Below are positions 1 to 10,039 of a stretch of DNA of 64,000 nt, in pieces. The stretch comes from Tubulanus polymorphus. Its lineage: Eukaryota > Nemertea > Palaeonemertea > Tubulaniformes > Tubulanidae. Location: NCBI RefSeq assembly GCF_964204645.1, contig NC_134032.1:10968275-11032274 (forward strand), written 5' to 3'. How positions within the stretch are numbered: the first letter of the stretch is position 1; every line of letters starts with the position of its first letter. A program made the position numbers and the translations under genes. Below the pieces are notes generated by a model that saw only the letters and a list, made by a program, of their open reading frames with translations, made no database searches and had not been told where the DNA came from.

Positions 1-419
1 ATAAAGTAATGACATAATGCACTAATTAGACAATTCTACAATGATGCATCGAACAAAGTCTAAGCTACGTGATCTGACTAACTGATCACTGATCAAATCT
101 ACAGTAGAATATTAACTGCGGAGTATGAAGTAACCTTCATAAACTGATATGATTATGAAAAATGGCAAATATGAGTACTGTAACTGTCAATAATCATAAG
201 TATTGTAAGTAAACATACGTGAAAATATACACAATTCCCTTATTATTATCAAGTGGAGTTTATGAAAAAAAATGAACGCGTTTCCTACAATTCCTATTAC
301 AAGTAAATCGTAAAGAATTTAATCAATCGAGGATTCTCAAAAACTTTATACGGAAATAATCCTATACTCTGTAACTACGATATATGGGTTTTGTCAAAAT
401 GGCAACGAAAAATAACTAT

Positions 420-705
420 CACCACCCAACCTACCACCCACCGAGATCCAACACCACTACCCCACCACCCAGCCCCTACACTCCCACCCACCTAGACCTC
501 CCCCAGCCCTACCACAGCCCCGCCCTCCCTCAAACGAATCCCTCCCACCCTCCCTCACCCCTTCCCTCCCACCCTCCCTCACCCCATCCCTCCCACCCTC
601 CCTCACCCCATCCCTCCCACCCTCCCTCATCCCTTCCCTCCCACCCTCCCTCTACCCCTACCTCCCCCCGACCCTACCCACCCTCCCCAAACCCCAAGGT
701 TAGGC
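420..705. repeat. Pyrimidine-rich low-complexity tract with 24-bp repeat
   Basis: C/T/A-only sequence dominated by CCCTCC and CACCC. From about 541 to 665 it settles into roughly five copies of a 24-bp unit (CCCTCCCACCCTCCCTCACC plus four variable bases). An open frame crosses it (384-749, plus) and would encode Pro/Ser/His repeats, but the periodicity is that of the DNA repeat and there is no splice or domain support, so it is not called a gene. Confidence 0.8.
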
Positions 706-930
706 GAGTTGCAATGTTACGATGTTTTAGTCACATGGACGTAAGATAAGAGAACAAATCACTGAAGTAATGCAGTAATCTGTACTCTGTATCCGCACAC
801 GATGTTACATGTACCTATAACTGTTCAATCAGTCTGATATCTACAGCAGTGAAATGTACAGAAATCCTAACTTAAAAAAAGATACACATCTGATTGTCAG
901 AAAGGACCACAGTGTTGTGTCATTGATATC

Positions 931-1176
931 AGGGACCAGTTTCATATCGATAATGAATAAAATTTGAGTTGATAACAGTAGGAAACCTGTACATCCGCTT
1001 TACCAACCTTATAGAGAGACAAACTAACCCGACATGAACTATGCCTAAATAAACACAGATATCGGTAGGGGAAGTTTGAATTTTGGAATTTTGAGGGGAT
1101 TGAATGGATATATAAATGCAACAGCTCACTGTAATTTCATTTCAAAACATGGTTAATCACTATGAAACTGGTCCCT
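931..1176. mobile_element. Short inverted-repeat element (MITE-like)
   Basis: The 16-bp arm AGGGACCAGTTTCATA at 931-946 recurs as an exact reverse complement, TATGAAACTGGTCCCT, at 1161-1176. The 214 bp between them are AT-rich and non-coding. Size and arms fit a non-autonomous DNA transposon; no clear target-site duplication is visible. Confidence 0.45.
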
Positions 1177-1240
1177 TTAATCAAATCAACAACTGGTAAA
1201 AAATCATTATTAAATGGTACTTATCTTGAATTTCGAGTTA

Positions 1241-1724
1241 GTGATTCCTGATGTCCTGTGCTGAATCCAAGAAAGTCTCATTGTAAAACAGTGATTCCTG
1301 ATGTCCTGTGCTGAATCCAAGGAAGTCTCATTGTAAAACAGTGATTCCTGATGTCCTGTGCTGAATCCAAGAAAGTCTCATTGTAAAACAGTGATTCCTG
1401 ACGTCCTGTGCTGAATCCAAGTAAGTCTCATTGTAAAACAGTGATTCCTGATGTCCTGTGCTGAATCCAAGAAAGTCTCATTGTAAAACAGTGATTCCTG
1501 ATGTCCTGTGCTGAATCCAAGAAAGTCTTATTGTAAAACAGTGATTCCTGATGTCCTGTGCTGAATCCAAGAAAGTCTTATTGTGAAACAGTGATTTCTG
1601 ATGTCCTGTGCTGAATCCAAGAAAGTCTTATTGTGAAACAGTGATTCCTGATGTCCTATGCTGCATTCAAGAAAGTCTTACAAAACAGTGATTCCTTGTT
1701 GTCATGTGCTAATTCCAAGCTTCC
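1241..1724. repeat. 50-bp minisatellite, about 9.7 copies
   Basis: Head-to-tail copies of a 50-bp unit starting GTGATTCCTGATGTCCTGTG begin at 1241 and recur every 50 bp (1291, 1341 and so on to 1641). Early units differ by one or two bases, while units 7-9 share derived changes (CTCATTG to CTTATTG; AAAACA to GAAACA). Unit 9 is 47 bp, and unit 10 is diverged and cut short near 1724. Confidence 0.95.
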
Positions 1725-2913
1725 AAAGGACCTATAATAGACAAATATAAGGTTGTTTCTCTCCCTAGAAATAACTGCAGAATCATCAAATCAAATATTC
1801 AAACTTACATATTCAGTGTTCACCCAAATCTTAGTTCATTCATTCAGGAGGCTTTTCTATCTGCGGTCTAGGTTTTACATTCACAGTTGAACATGAAATA
1901 TACATAAAGGAATGTTCAAGGAATAAAAACAGAATGAATCAATTCACAGGGAAGCACAGGAACACAACTTCAAATTTTAAAGAATCATTTTCGGAATTAG
2001 ATTACAACGCGGCGAGGCGACGCCCATGATATCTGAGGTGAATTATATTTGCACCATTTTAACCCATGTTATAAACACTTACCGAATTTTGATATACTGA
2101 ATTCTGGGGTGCGAAGGGAGGCTGGTTATGTTTGGAATAAGGTGGGATTTTTGCATGTTCATGTTTTATGTTGGAGACCGCCATTTTCTTGTGCGCTGAA
2201 TTAAGGTCAAACCAGTGGACACAATGACCACATACGTCATAATATCCCGGATTCGCGCGTCGCGCATGTCAGAAGTTTACAACGTCGATATTGAGGCTAG
2301 GTTTTTGTTCTTTTGCTATTTCTTAAGTAAGAATTCCACATAATATTCAAAGGATTTATTCTCAGCTGTTTTAACCTATAAATCATCAGTTTTTTGCATA
2401 AAATGACTCTAAGTCCATGATTTCAGTTTCTATCGCTAGACTGTCGTGGCAGCCCCGATGCCATTAGGTTCGAATCCCTGCAGGGTAAGATGGCACAGGC
2501 GTTTTTGAATGACTGACTGTCAAATGACTTCAGCGTTGATTAACTTGTCCTTGATTTTTTATCCTGAAATACAGAATTGTCCCTCTTATTCATTAGATAG
2601 ATTTCATGCGACTTTGTTTGGTGTCCCTTACAAACCCATCGCACTTGCCGAAAACATAACAGAGGTATTGTATTGTGAAATTGGAAATCGAAGTAGAGAT
2701 ACGTAGACAGCGTCTCGAGTAAGACGGTTAAATAATTTGACAAAGGCAACAAATGAAGTGTGACAAATACATTAATTTTAAAAGACTTATTAATCATTCC
2801 AACATTACGCAAAGCGAATATCAATAAATCTACTGTTGTTTTGGATATTCCTTACAAATGTTTCTTTTCAATTTTGATTAAAAACGTATTTTCTTAAGTA
2901 CGATCGTCTTCAA
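1725..2913. other. Non-coding interval before the GPCR array
   Basis: No supported exon. AT-rich and apparently unique. An isolated RNA polymerase III B-box-like string, GGTTCGAATCC, lies at 2467-2477 without a convincing A box. The small open frames at 2509-2824 overlap on opposite strands and show no domain. Confidence 0.5.
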
Positions 2914-3954
2914 TCAACGCGTGATTCGACTCCGGCGTCTGCTTCTTCGTCGCGGGCAATCTTTGAATGCGAGCGACCGGAATTTTTTACTAGACAAACT
3001 GTATACAAAGAAATTAACTGACGAATCAAGCTGAACAAACAGGGACGCCACATGATAGAAATTAACATTTGGGATAAAACCACTGAACTTGAAAAATTGA
3101 TTAAGTAACTTGTGCACGGCCATTGGCATTTCGAGTAAAGCGAAAGTCGCTACAACTGCAATCGCCAGTAAAACAGCTTGATTATCATTAACTTTTAGAG
3201 TGCTCATTTGAGAGCGTCTATTAGACGCAGTGTACAGTGAAAATACTAGAATTGTATTTGCAAGAGCTATTCCGAAAAATGATACAAATACGCCTAATAA
3301 GTGTATCAAGTTAAGCGTCTTTAGAATTTTGGTTGGGCGACTGACCGCGGTCAAAAGATCTCCTCTAAACGGGCAAAGAACGCTAACCTTTTCAACATCT
3401 CTCGTAAAATACTGCCAGACTTGAGAAGCAAGACTCAGAATAACTATGAATAATAAGCAAATGTTACACGTCGATTTAGTGCAGATAATCCTAGATTTTA
3501 ATGGAAAGAACACAACAATTAATCGATCTAAACTGATTAACATTGTAAGTAGATTTCTAATCATTTTAGACATTTCTTGCATCAGGTTTGTATGACGGTT
3601 TAGAATAGGACCAACGAAACGGAGGTTGTCCAAGTAGTAAATGTTCCAGCCGTACGTAAGCATGCCGTCAAAATACCTTCCGGACTTTGAAACAGCTGTA
3701 CCCAATAGAAACATATTATCCGCTATCGTTAGCAGACGTAAAATGTAATACGTAGTTATCACGCTTTTAAAACGAAAAAGAACGAAATACGTGTAAATGT
3801 TAAGGAAAAATCCCGTAGTCCACACGACAGGTGAACAGTAAACATAAACAATTACCAAGTTGGCGATTTTCTCATTGAATGGACAATCTTTTTCAACTGT
3901 AGCATTTATCCATGACGCATTCCAGTCGCTAATCGTTAGTGCTTTCAGCAACAT
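2914..3954 (-). CDS. Family-A (rhodopsin-like) GPCR, copy 1
   Basis: Single-exon frame of 346 residues. Seven hydrophobic segments lie near residues 32-58, 66-88, 128-150, 160-180, 212-240, 258-282 and 300-322. The outside N-terminus has two N-glycosylation sequons (NAS, NAT) and a cysteine (EKDC) followed by PFN; a second outside-loop cysteine lies in VLCPF. The TM3 end reads SLDRLIVVFFPLKSR, a DRL variant of the DRY motif, and TM7 has LDSSVNFFVY in place of NPxxY. TM6 has FALLEMP rather than CWxP. Unlike its two paralogs it ends in an arginine-rich tail (CPRRRSRRRSR). It should signal through G proteins at the plasma membrane; the ligand is unknown. Best guess is a peptide-type or chemosensory orphan receptor from a lineage-specific expansion. 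Confidence 0.9.
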   Translation of the reverse strand: MLLKALTISDWNASWINATVEKDCPFNEKIANLVIVYVYCSPVVWTTGFFLNIYTYFVLFRFKSVITTYYILRLLTIADNMFLLGTAVSKSGRYFDGMLTYGWNIYYLDNLRFVGPILNRHTNLMQEMSKMIRNLLTMLISLDRLIVVFFPLKSRIICTKSTCNICLLFIVILSLASQVWQYFTRDVEKVSVLCPFRGDLLTAVSRPTKILKTLNLIHLLGVFVSFFGIALANTILVFSLYTASNRRSQMSTLKVNDNQAVLLAIAVVATFALLEMPMAVHKLLNQFFKFSGFIPNVNFYHVASLFVQLDSSVNFFVYSLSSKKFRSLAFKDCPRRRSRRRSRITR

Positions 3955-4199
3955 AGCGAGTGAGGAAACGTATACGTTACGAGTCCACGTCTCTGATTTG
4001 TTGATTTGAAGTTAATGAAATGATCAATGAATGCTTGCACACACGTTCTCACTAGGAATTTAACGCTTTTGATAAAGCTTGATGGTTAGATTAAGGTTGA
4101 TCATATCAAATCGATTTGTCGACACAGCGCATTTATTCAAAGCAACTTGTTCATCCATCTATTCAGACGTATATCACATTCCTTTATTATTTTGCTGAA

Positions 4200-4235
4200 G
4201 CCAATCTGATATAATTCAAATATATACATATTTAC
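4200..4235 (-). promoter_or_regulatory. Conserved TATA-like upstream block of GPCR copy 1
   Basis: About 250 bp upstream of the copy-1 start codon lies AAATATATACATATTTACAA (plus strand), which reads as a TATATATTT box on the minus strand. The equivalent block occurs at the same distance upstream of the other two copies, while much of the surrounding DNA has diverged. Core-promoter function is inferred. Confidence 0.35.
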
Positions 4236-4399
4236 AATCTGACAAAGACCGCTGTCAGCACATTTCCATTCATCAAGAATACACAACGTTTTCGACTAAA
4301 ACCACCAAGTACATTTAGTAATCCCTTGACCTAGTCCTGAGCTGAAAGTTGTGCCACCACACTGCGTCAAACAGGGGTCGCGATATAGCACAGGCACTT

Positions 4400-5880
4400 A
4401 TAAAGATAACGTAATATTTTCTCAACAGATAATTGTCCGTTTAATTTTTCAGGTAACCGACTGGCATCGGTATCTGGGCCTCGGTATCATTTGATAATTT
4501 TTTTGTACGTGCAATAGAATTTAGTTATTTTGGTTTAGGGAAATTCATTCACAAAACAGTCAGAACATTTTGTTTTACAACGTCTTCATTTCTTCCTACA
4601 AGACAATATGTGTGGCGAGTTTCACACCAAACGTACAAAGGTGTCATCAGAAATTTTGCATTTTCTATTACGCAATAGCAAATTGCATTTGCCACGTTAT
4701 CTCAATGTTGTTGAGTCTTCTATCTCCATTTCTTTGGACGAAACAGTTTTTTTTTAATTTTGCATAAAATAAATACAGATCACATTATAATACGATCACA
4801 TTGTTTAAATCGTGAAATGAAAGTGCATGGATTAAAAGATTTATCTCTAAGGACATTTTAATCCATGAGTTCTTCACTTTTCCCATTAAAATCTCGGATT
4901 ATCTGCACTAAATCGACGTGTACGTTTGTTTTTTATTGATAGTTATTTTGAGTCTCGCTACTCAAGGCTGATTGTATATAGGTCAATGTTCTTTGCGCAT
5001 TCAAAGGAGTGCTTTTTAGCGGTTTTGTGTGCACTACGTCATCAAAACTAGCGTTTGAGAATAGCAATTTGTGAATTTTGCCCTTCATTTTGTAATTTGA
5101 TATATTTCATGACCTATTTCCCATTTGATAGTTTTGTATATCTTTTTGATGTAATTTTGAGTGGATGTTCCTACGTCATCAATATTCGAGCTAGGCTCGT
5201 TAGACTAGTTACCGATCAATTCAATTCAAATATCGATACATTCCAATTCAAGATGACTTTATTGACCCTTAATATTATATCAAATTATTCATTTTCGATA
5301 ATATATGGCAATAAATTTTTTCTTATCTTCAAGGTGTAAATAAACCTTCAAATTTATGTTATGATATGAATATCTGCACTTGATCTGCAATGTTTCTGCA
5401 CTTGATCTGCAATGATCTGCAATGGTCGTTTCTTTATCGATACGAGTACCAACCGTCCGAATAAATTACACCCAACAAAAACAAATAATTCTCAATTAAC
5501 ACGATATTCTAGTATTCTATCAGAAGCGTCAATTGGAAATATCTGTTGACAAAACATGTATCGTCTCGTTTCAAGAAATGAAAATAGGAAGATGTAAATA
5601 ACAACGATATATCGCTGGCAAATTTGCCAAAAACCAAAAAATGGTTTTCTGTGGTGTATTTGTAGAATAGTCAGACTCAGAGGAAGAGAATAGAGCATAT
5701 AATCAAAACTCTCTCCAGAGACAATCACCGAAACGTGGTGTCTTTTACTTTTAGATTTGATGGATAAATTTCGTCTTAGATCTTTTAAATTTGTATTGGG
5801 TATTTATTTACTAAGAACTGCGTATCCTAAACCAAAGACTATGTATTAAGAAAAGAAATTCATTTGGTTTTTTGAACACG
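4400..5880. other. Intergenic DNA between GPCR copies 1 and 2
   Basis: No supported gene. It contains two ACGTCAT (CRE-like) sites at 5036-5042 and 5173-5179, matching a similar pair between copies 2 and 3, and a short direct repeat of CTGCACTTGATCTGCAATG near 5375-5425. The open frames at 4570, 5055 and 5492 lack domain or paralog support. Confidence 0.5.
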
Positions 5881-5899
5881 ATTTTATTCCGGCGTCTGC

Positions 5900-6916
5900 T
5901 CATTTCCCTCGCGGGCAACCTTTGAATGCGAGCGATCGGAATTGTTTACTAGATAAACAGTAAACAACGAAATTGACCGAGGAATCAAGCTGAACAAACA
6001 GAGACGCAACATAGTAGAAATTAAGATTTGGGATAAAACCTCTGAATTTGAAAAACTTAATAAGTAACTTGTGCACGGCCATTGGCATTTCGAGTAAAGC
6101 AAACGTTGTTACAACTGCTATCGCTAGTAAAACAGCTTGATTATCATTAATTTTTTGAGTGCTCATTTCGGAGCGTCTTTTAGACGCTATATACAGTGAG
6201 AATATTAGAATTGTATTTGCAAGAGCTATTCCGAAAAATGGTACAAATACGCCTAATATGAGTATCAGGTTAAGTGTTTTTTGAAGTCGGGCAGTGCGTC
6301 TCACCGTGGTCCAAAGATTTCCTCTAAACGGGCAAATAACACTAACCTTTTCAAAATCATAAGTGAAATACTGCCAGCCTTGAGAAGCAAGACTCAGAAT
6401 AACTATCAATGATAAACAAATGTTACACGTCGATTTAGTGCAGATAATCCTAGATTTTAATGGAAAGAACACAACAATTAATCGTTCTAAACTGATCAAC
6501 ATTGTAAGAAGATTTCTAATCATTTTAGAAATATCCTGCACCACGTTCGTGTGGCTGTAGAGAATAGGACCAATGAAACTGGCGCTGTCCAAATAATAGA
6601 TGTTCGGGCCGTACGTAAGCATGCTGTCGAAGTACACTCCGGACTTGGAAACGGCTGTACCCAATAGAAACATATTATCCGCTATCGTTAGCAGGCGCAA
6701 AATGTAATACGTGGTTATTACACTTTTAAAACGGAAGAGAATGAAATACGTGTAAACATTAAGGAAGAATCCCGTAGTCCACACTACAGGTGAACAGTAA
6801 ACATAAACAATTACTATGTTGGCGATTTTCTTATTGAATGGACAATCTTTTTCAACTGTAGCGTTAAGCCAAGACGCATTCCTGCCGTCACTAATCGTTG
6901 GTGTTTTCAGCAACAT
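5900..6916 (-). CDS. Family-A GPCR, copy 2
   Basis: Single-exon frame of 338 residues, intact and clearly homologous along its length to copies 1 and 3. The N-terminus MLLKTPTISDGRNAS is shared with copy 3. The TM3 boundary is SLERLIVVFFPLKSR, an ERL version of DRY as in copy 3, where copy 1 has DRL. The TM6 FALLEMPMAVHK and TM7 LDSSVNFVVYCLSS motifs are kept. Divergence from its siblings concentrates in the first extracellular loop (around YFDSMLTYGPNIYYLD) and the TM4-TM5 loop, the parts of such receptors usually exposed to ligand. The C-terminus stops at CPRGK without the basic extension of copy 1. Ligand unknown. Confidence 0.9.
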   Translation of the reverse strand: MLLKTPTISDGRNASWLNATVEKDCPFNKKIANIVIVYVYCSPVVWTTGFFLNVYTYFILFRFKSVITTYYILRLLTIADNMFLLGTAVSKSGVYFDSMLTYGPNIYYLDSASFIGPILYSHTNVVQDISKMIRNLLTMLISLERLIVVFFPLKSRIICTKSTCNICLSLIVILSLASQGWQYFTYDFEKVSVICPFRGNLWTTVRRTARLQKTLNLILILGVFVPFFGIALANTILIFSLYIASKRRSEMSTQKINDNQAVLLAIAVVTTFALLEMPMAVHKLLIKFFKFRGFIPNLNFYYVASLFVQLDSSVNFVVYCLSSKQFRSLAFKGCPRGK

Positions 6917-7134
6917 TCCGCGTCTGACTTGATGTCAATAGTTAATGAGATAATCGCTGAATGGTTGCACAAACCTACTCTCTAGAAAAATAACGCTTTC
7001 GGAAGAAGGTTAATCGTCTCCAATTTGCATCGCTTCCTCAGCACAAAAGCAACTTGTTCATTCATATTAGACCATGGACTCTTAGCGTCCGACGTAAATC
7101 ATAATCCGTTTATTATTTTGTTGATGCGCGTCTG

Positions 7135-7170
7135 ATTCGTATCAAATATATACATATTTATAATCTAACA
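7135..7170 (-). promoter_or_regulatory. Conserved TATA-like upstream block of GPCR copy 2
   Basis: AAATATATACATATTTATAA lies about 230 bp upstream of the copy-2 start codon and is followed by a CAGTCAG string as in the other copies. It is a positional counterpart of the blocks near 4210 and 9740. Promoter role is inferred from conservation and spacing only. Confidence 0.35.
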
Positions 7171-7399
7171 TAAACCGCAGTCAGAACCTTTCTATTTATC
7201 AACGTACAACGTTGTGATATCGATGAAAACATCCAATATTCCCTTCAGCCAGTCCCGAGCTGAAAGTTGCGCTCCGTATACTGCTCGTAGGCCTACTGAG
7301 AGCTCGCGCCAAACAGGGGTCGCGATATAGCACGCTGACATTAAGGTTTTCAGTGAAGCATTTCTCAGAACTACTCAGAATCGTTGACATTCAAAAGTG

Positions 7400-8486
7400 A
7401 CAACACGGGTATCGTCCATCCAATACTTGATGGCAGGCACCAGTGACTTCAACGACCTCATCAGTTTACAATAAAGAATGCAACATTTTCCTTTCAAATT
7501 TCACATGCCCCATAATATACTAACAGTATATACAGTATACTTAAAATACATGTCATACTAACAGTTGAAAACAATTTTGTTTTATAAACAAATTATTCTG
7601 TCATGCAATAGCAGTGGAAATTTAGCATGGGTTCTATCTTAATGGAAAAACATATCCTAAATTTGTTCAGAAAAAATATTCATTACATTCAAAGAAAATG
7701 AACTCACACGGCCAAGTGCTGCTTTAGAAAATGACAGGTTGCCTGTCGAATTCTGTGCCACGTATTGCAGTCAGAATACTGATAGACCCCGGCGACCAGT
7801 CTATATCTAAATCGCAAATTCTACTGTGGTAAACGAGTTGTGAGTTAGTTCCCATGTTGACCGCCAATAGTTACGAGCAGCACGTGAAATTCAAACGAGG
7901 GTTTTGTAAACTGTCCGACTTGGTCGCGGATTTTTTGACACCATGAAAACCGTTAAAATAATGTCTATCTCTTTTCGTACACTGGGAAAATATATTATCG
8001 ATGCTTAGTATGCGTTATAAAGGGGTTCTGTGTGAGCCGGTGTTCACTACGTCATAGATATTGGCCTTTCAAAATAACAAATACAGTTGTGAATTTTTAC
8101 ATTTATTTTGTAATTGAATATATTGATTATAACTCTTATTCTATTGCTGATAATTTGAGAGGATGTGCACTACGTCATCAATAAATCGGGCTAGACTGGT
8201 TGTCAGACGCAGAACATATGATGTAATCAAACCATCTCAAGAGATCGTCGTTTCATTGATCAACTCTCCACAGACAGTCCAAAACGTCGAGTCTCTGAGT
8301 TTTTTTATTTGATGGATATCGTCTTAGATCATTTCAATTTGTATTGTTTTTTTTTTTAATATGAACAGTTGAAAAAAAATTGTCTATTTTCATCGCATGC
8401 ATTCTCGATGGAGATGATTGGCCTTGCAAATCGTTCATATCAATCTTTTCTATATATCAGCACGCAATTTTGATACCGGCGTCTGC
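7400..8486. other. Intergenic DNA between GPCR copies 2 and 3
   Basis: No supported gene. It holds a pair of ACGTCAT sites at 8049-8055 and 8172-8178, and at about 7815-7885 a diverged copy of the short repeat seen twice near 13.5 kb (CTACTGTGG and GCAGCACGTGA landmarks). Confidence 0.5.
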
Positions 8487-9503
8487 TCATTTCCGCCGCG
8501 GGAAACCTCTGAATGCAAGTGACCGGAATTGTTTACTAGACAAACAGTAAACAACGAAATTGACTGAGGAATCAAGCTGAACAAACAGAGACGCCACAAA
8601 GTAGAAATTAAGATTTGGGATAAAACCTCTAAAATTAAAAAATCTTATGAGTGACTTGTGCAAGGCCATTGGCATTTCGAGTAAAGCAAAAGTGGTTACA
8701 ACTGCTATCGCTAGTAAAACAGCTTGATTATCATTGGTCTTTTGAGTGCTCATTTCGGAACGTCTTTTAGACGCTATATACAGAGAAAATATTAGAATTG
8801 TATTTGCAACAGCTATTCCAAAAAATGTTACAAATACGCCGAATAAGTGCGTTAGGGTAATTATCTTCTTAATTCGGAGAGAGCGACTCGCCGCAGCCCA
8901 AAGATCTCCTCTAAATGGGCAAAGAACACTAACCTTTTCAACATCTCTAGTAAAATACTGCCAGCCTTGAGAAGCGACACTCAAAATAACTATCAATAAT
9001 AAACAAATGTTACACGTCGATTTAGTGCAGATAATCCTAGATTTTAATGGAAAGAACACGACAATTAATCGTTCTAAACTGATTAACATTGTAAGAAGAT
9101 TCCTAATCATTTTGAAAATTTCTTGCACCAGGTTTGTGTGGCGGAGGAGAAATGGACCGACGAAATCGGGGTTGTCTAGATAATAGATGTTCTGACCGTA
9201 CGTAAGCAGGCTGTCGAAATATCTTCCGGACTTTGCAATAGCCGTACCCAATAGAAACATATTATCCGCTATCGTTAGCAGCCGTAAAATGTAATACGTG
9301 GTTATTACACTTTTGAAACGAAAGAGAACGAAATACGTGTAAACATTAAGGAAGAATCCCGTAGTCCACACTACAGGTGAACAGTAAACAAACACAATTA
9401 CTACGTTGGCGATTTGCTTATTAAACGGACAATCTTTTTCAACTGTAGCGTTTAGAGATGATGCATTCCTGCCGTCACTAATCGTTGGTGTTTTCAGCAA
9501 CAT
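8487..9503 (-). CDS. Family-A GPCR, copy 3
   Basis: Single-exon frame of 338 residues, intact. Same plan as copies 1 and 2: glycosylated N-terminus (NAS, NAT), TM3 end SLERLIVVFFPLKSR, TM6 FALLEMPMALHK, TM7 LDSSVNFVVYCLSS, and C-terminus ending FPRRK. It resembles copy 2 in the N-terminus and TM3 motif, but its first extracellular loop (YFDSLLTYGQNIYYLDN) and RGDL-type loop are closer to copy 1, so the three are not simply ordered by age or have exchanged sequence. G-protein-coupled receptor at the plasma membrane; ligand unknown. Confidence 0.9.
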   Translation of the reverse strand: MLLKTPTISDGRNASSLNATVEKDCPFNKQIANVVIVFVYCSPVVWTTGFFLNVYTYFVLFRFKSVITTYYILRLLTIADNMFLLGTAIAKSGRYFDSLLTYGQNIYYLDNPDFVGPFLLRHTNLVQEIFKMIRNLLTMLISLERLIVVFFPLKSRIICTKSTCNICLLLIVILSVASQGWQYFTRDVEKVSVLCPFRGDLWAAASRSLRIKKIITLTHLFGVFVTFFGIAVANTILIFSLYIASKRRSEMSTQKTNDNQAVLLAIAVVTTFALLEMPMALHKSLIRFFNFRGFIPNLNFYFVASLFVQLDSSVNFVVYCLSSKQFRSLAFRGFPRRK

Positions 9504-9731
9504 ACCGAGCTATGTACCAACATACTCGTAACGTTACGAATCTACGTCCTGATTTACTTATGAATTAATCAGTGAATGGTTGCACACCCGTTCTCACTAG
9601 TAGAATAACACTTTCGGGAAAATGTTAATCTTCATCCAATTTTCATCGCACCCTCGACACAGCGCATTCATTTGAAGCAAAATATTCATTCATCTATTTA
9701 GACGTTATCATATTCTGTTCAGCACGTAATT

Positions 9732-9765
9732 TATAATTCAAATATATACATATTCATATTCTGAC
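9732..9765 (-). promoter_or_regulatory. Conserved TATA-like upstream block of GPCR copy 3
   Basis: AAATATATACATATTCATAT lies about 235 bp upstream of the copy-3 start codon and is followed by a GCAGTCAG string, as in the other two copies. Promoter role is inferred. Confidence 0.35.
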
Positions 9766-10002
9766 TAGAAAGCAGTCAGAATGTTTCTATCTATCAACGT
9801 ACGACGTTTGGATTAATATCGATATTGTAACTTTCAAATATTAGCAGACTTCATATTCCCTTTACCCAGTCCTGAGCTGAGAGCTGGTTCGCGGCGCTTC
9901 GTATATACTGCGTGCCAATGGCAGAATCGTTGAGAAATCCCACAATAATCCAGCCAAAGATGTAAAAGATGTAAAGATAAAGTATAATATCTTAGATCTA
10001 CG

Positions 10003-10032
10003 TTTCGGCTAAAGACTTGTAGCCATCATCAG
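10003..10032 (-). ncRNA. Hammerhead-ribozyme-like core (candidate)
   Basis: On the minus strand the sequence reads CTGATGA, then TGGCTA, an 8-nt loop, TAGCC, then GAAAC. This is the order of the hammerhead catalytic core: CUGAUGA box, stem II (GGCUA paired with UAGCC) and GAAA box. The same arrangement recurs at 26774-26803. Stems I and III and the cleavage site could not be confirmed by eye. Such motifs are known from Penelope-like retroelements, so this may be a retroelement remnant. Confidence 0.35.
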
Positions 10033-10039
10033 GCGTAAT

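Larger units (their letters stand above)
2890..9960 (-). repeat. Three-copy tandem gene duplication (about 2.6-3.0 kb units)
   Basis: Three units each contain an intronless GPCR followed on the plus map by 400-500 bp of related upstream DNA. Coding ends lie at 2914, 5900 and 8487, so the units are spaced by 2,986 and 2,587 bp. Shared non-coding landmarks include the AAATATATACATAT block, the GAGCTGAAAGTTG-type block and, in the first two, a TCGCGATATAGCAC block. Similarity therefore extends past the coding frame, indicating duplication of whole loci rather than retroposition of each copy. Confidence 0.85.

Noticed and set aside
384-749. Open frame encoding a Pro/Ser/His-rich repeat protein
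   Set aside because: It coincides with a 24-bp pyrimidine-rich DNA repeat. The frame is open because the repeat lacks stops, and there is no promoter, splice or domain support.
1241-1724. CRISPR-like array
   Set aside because: Units are contiguous with no unique spacers, and the context is eukaryotic, so it is a minisatellite.
2440-2500. Possible tRNA-derived SINE
   Set aside because: Only a B-box-like GGTTCGAATCC is clear. There is no A box at the right distance, no cloverleaf and no second copy.
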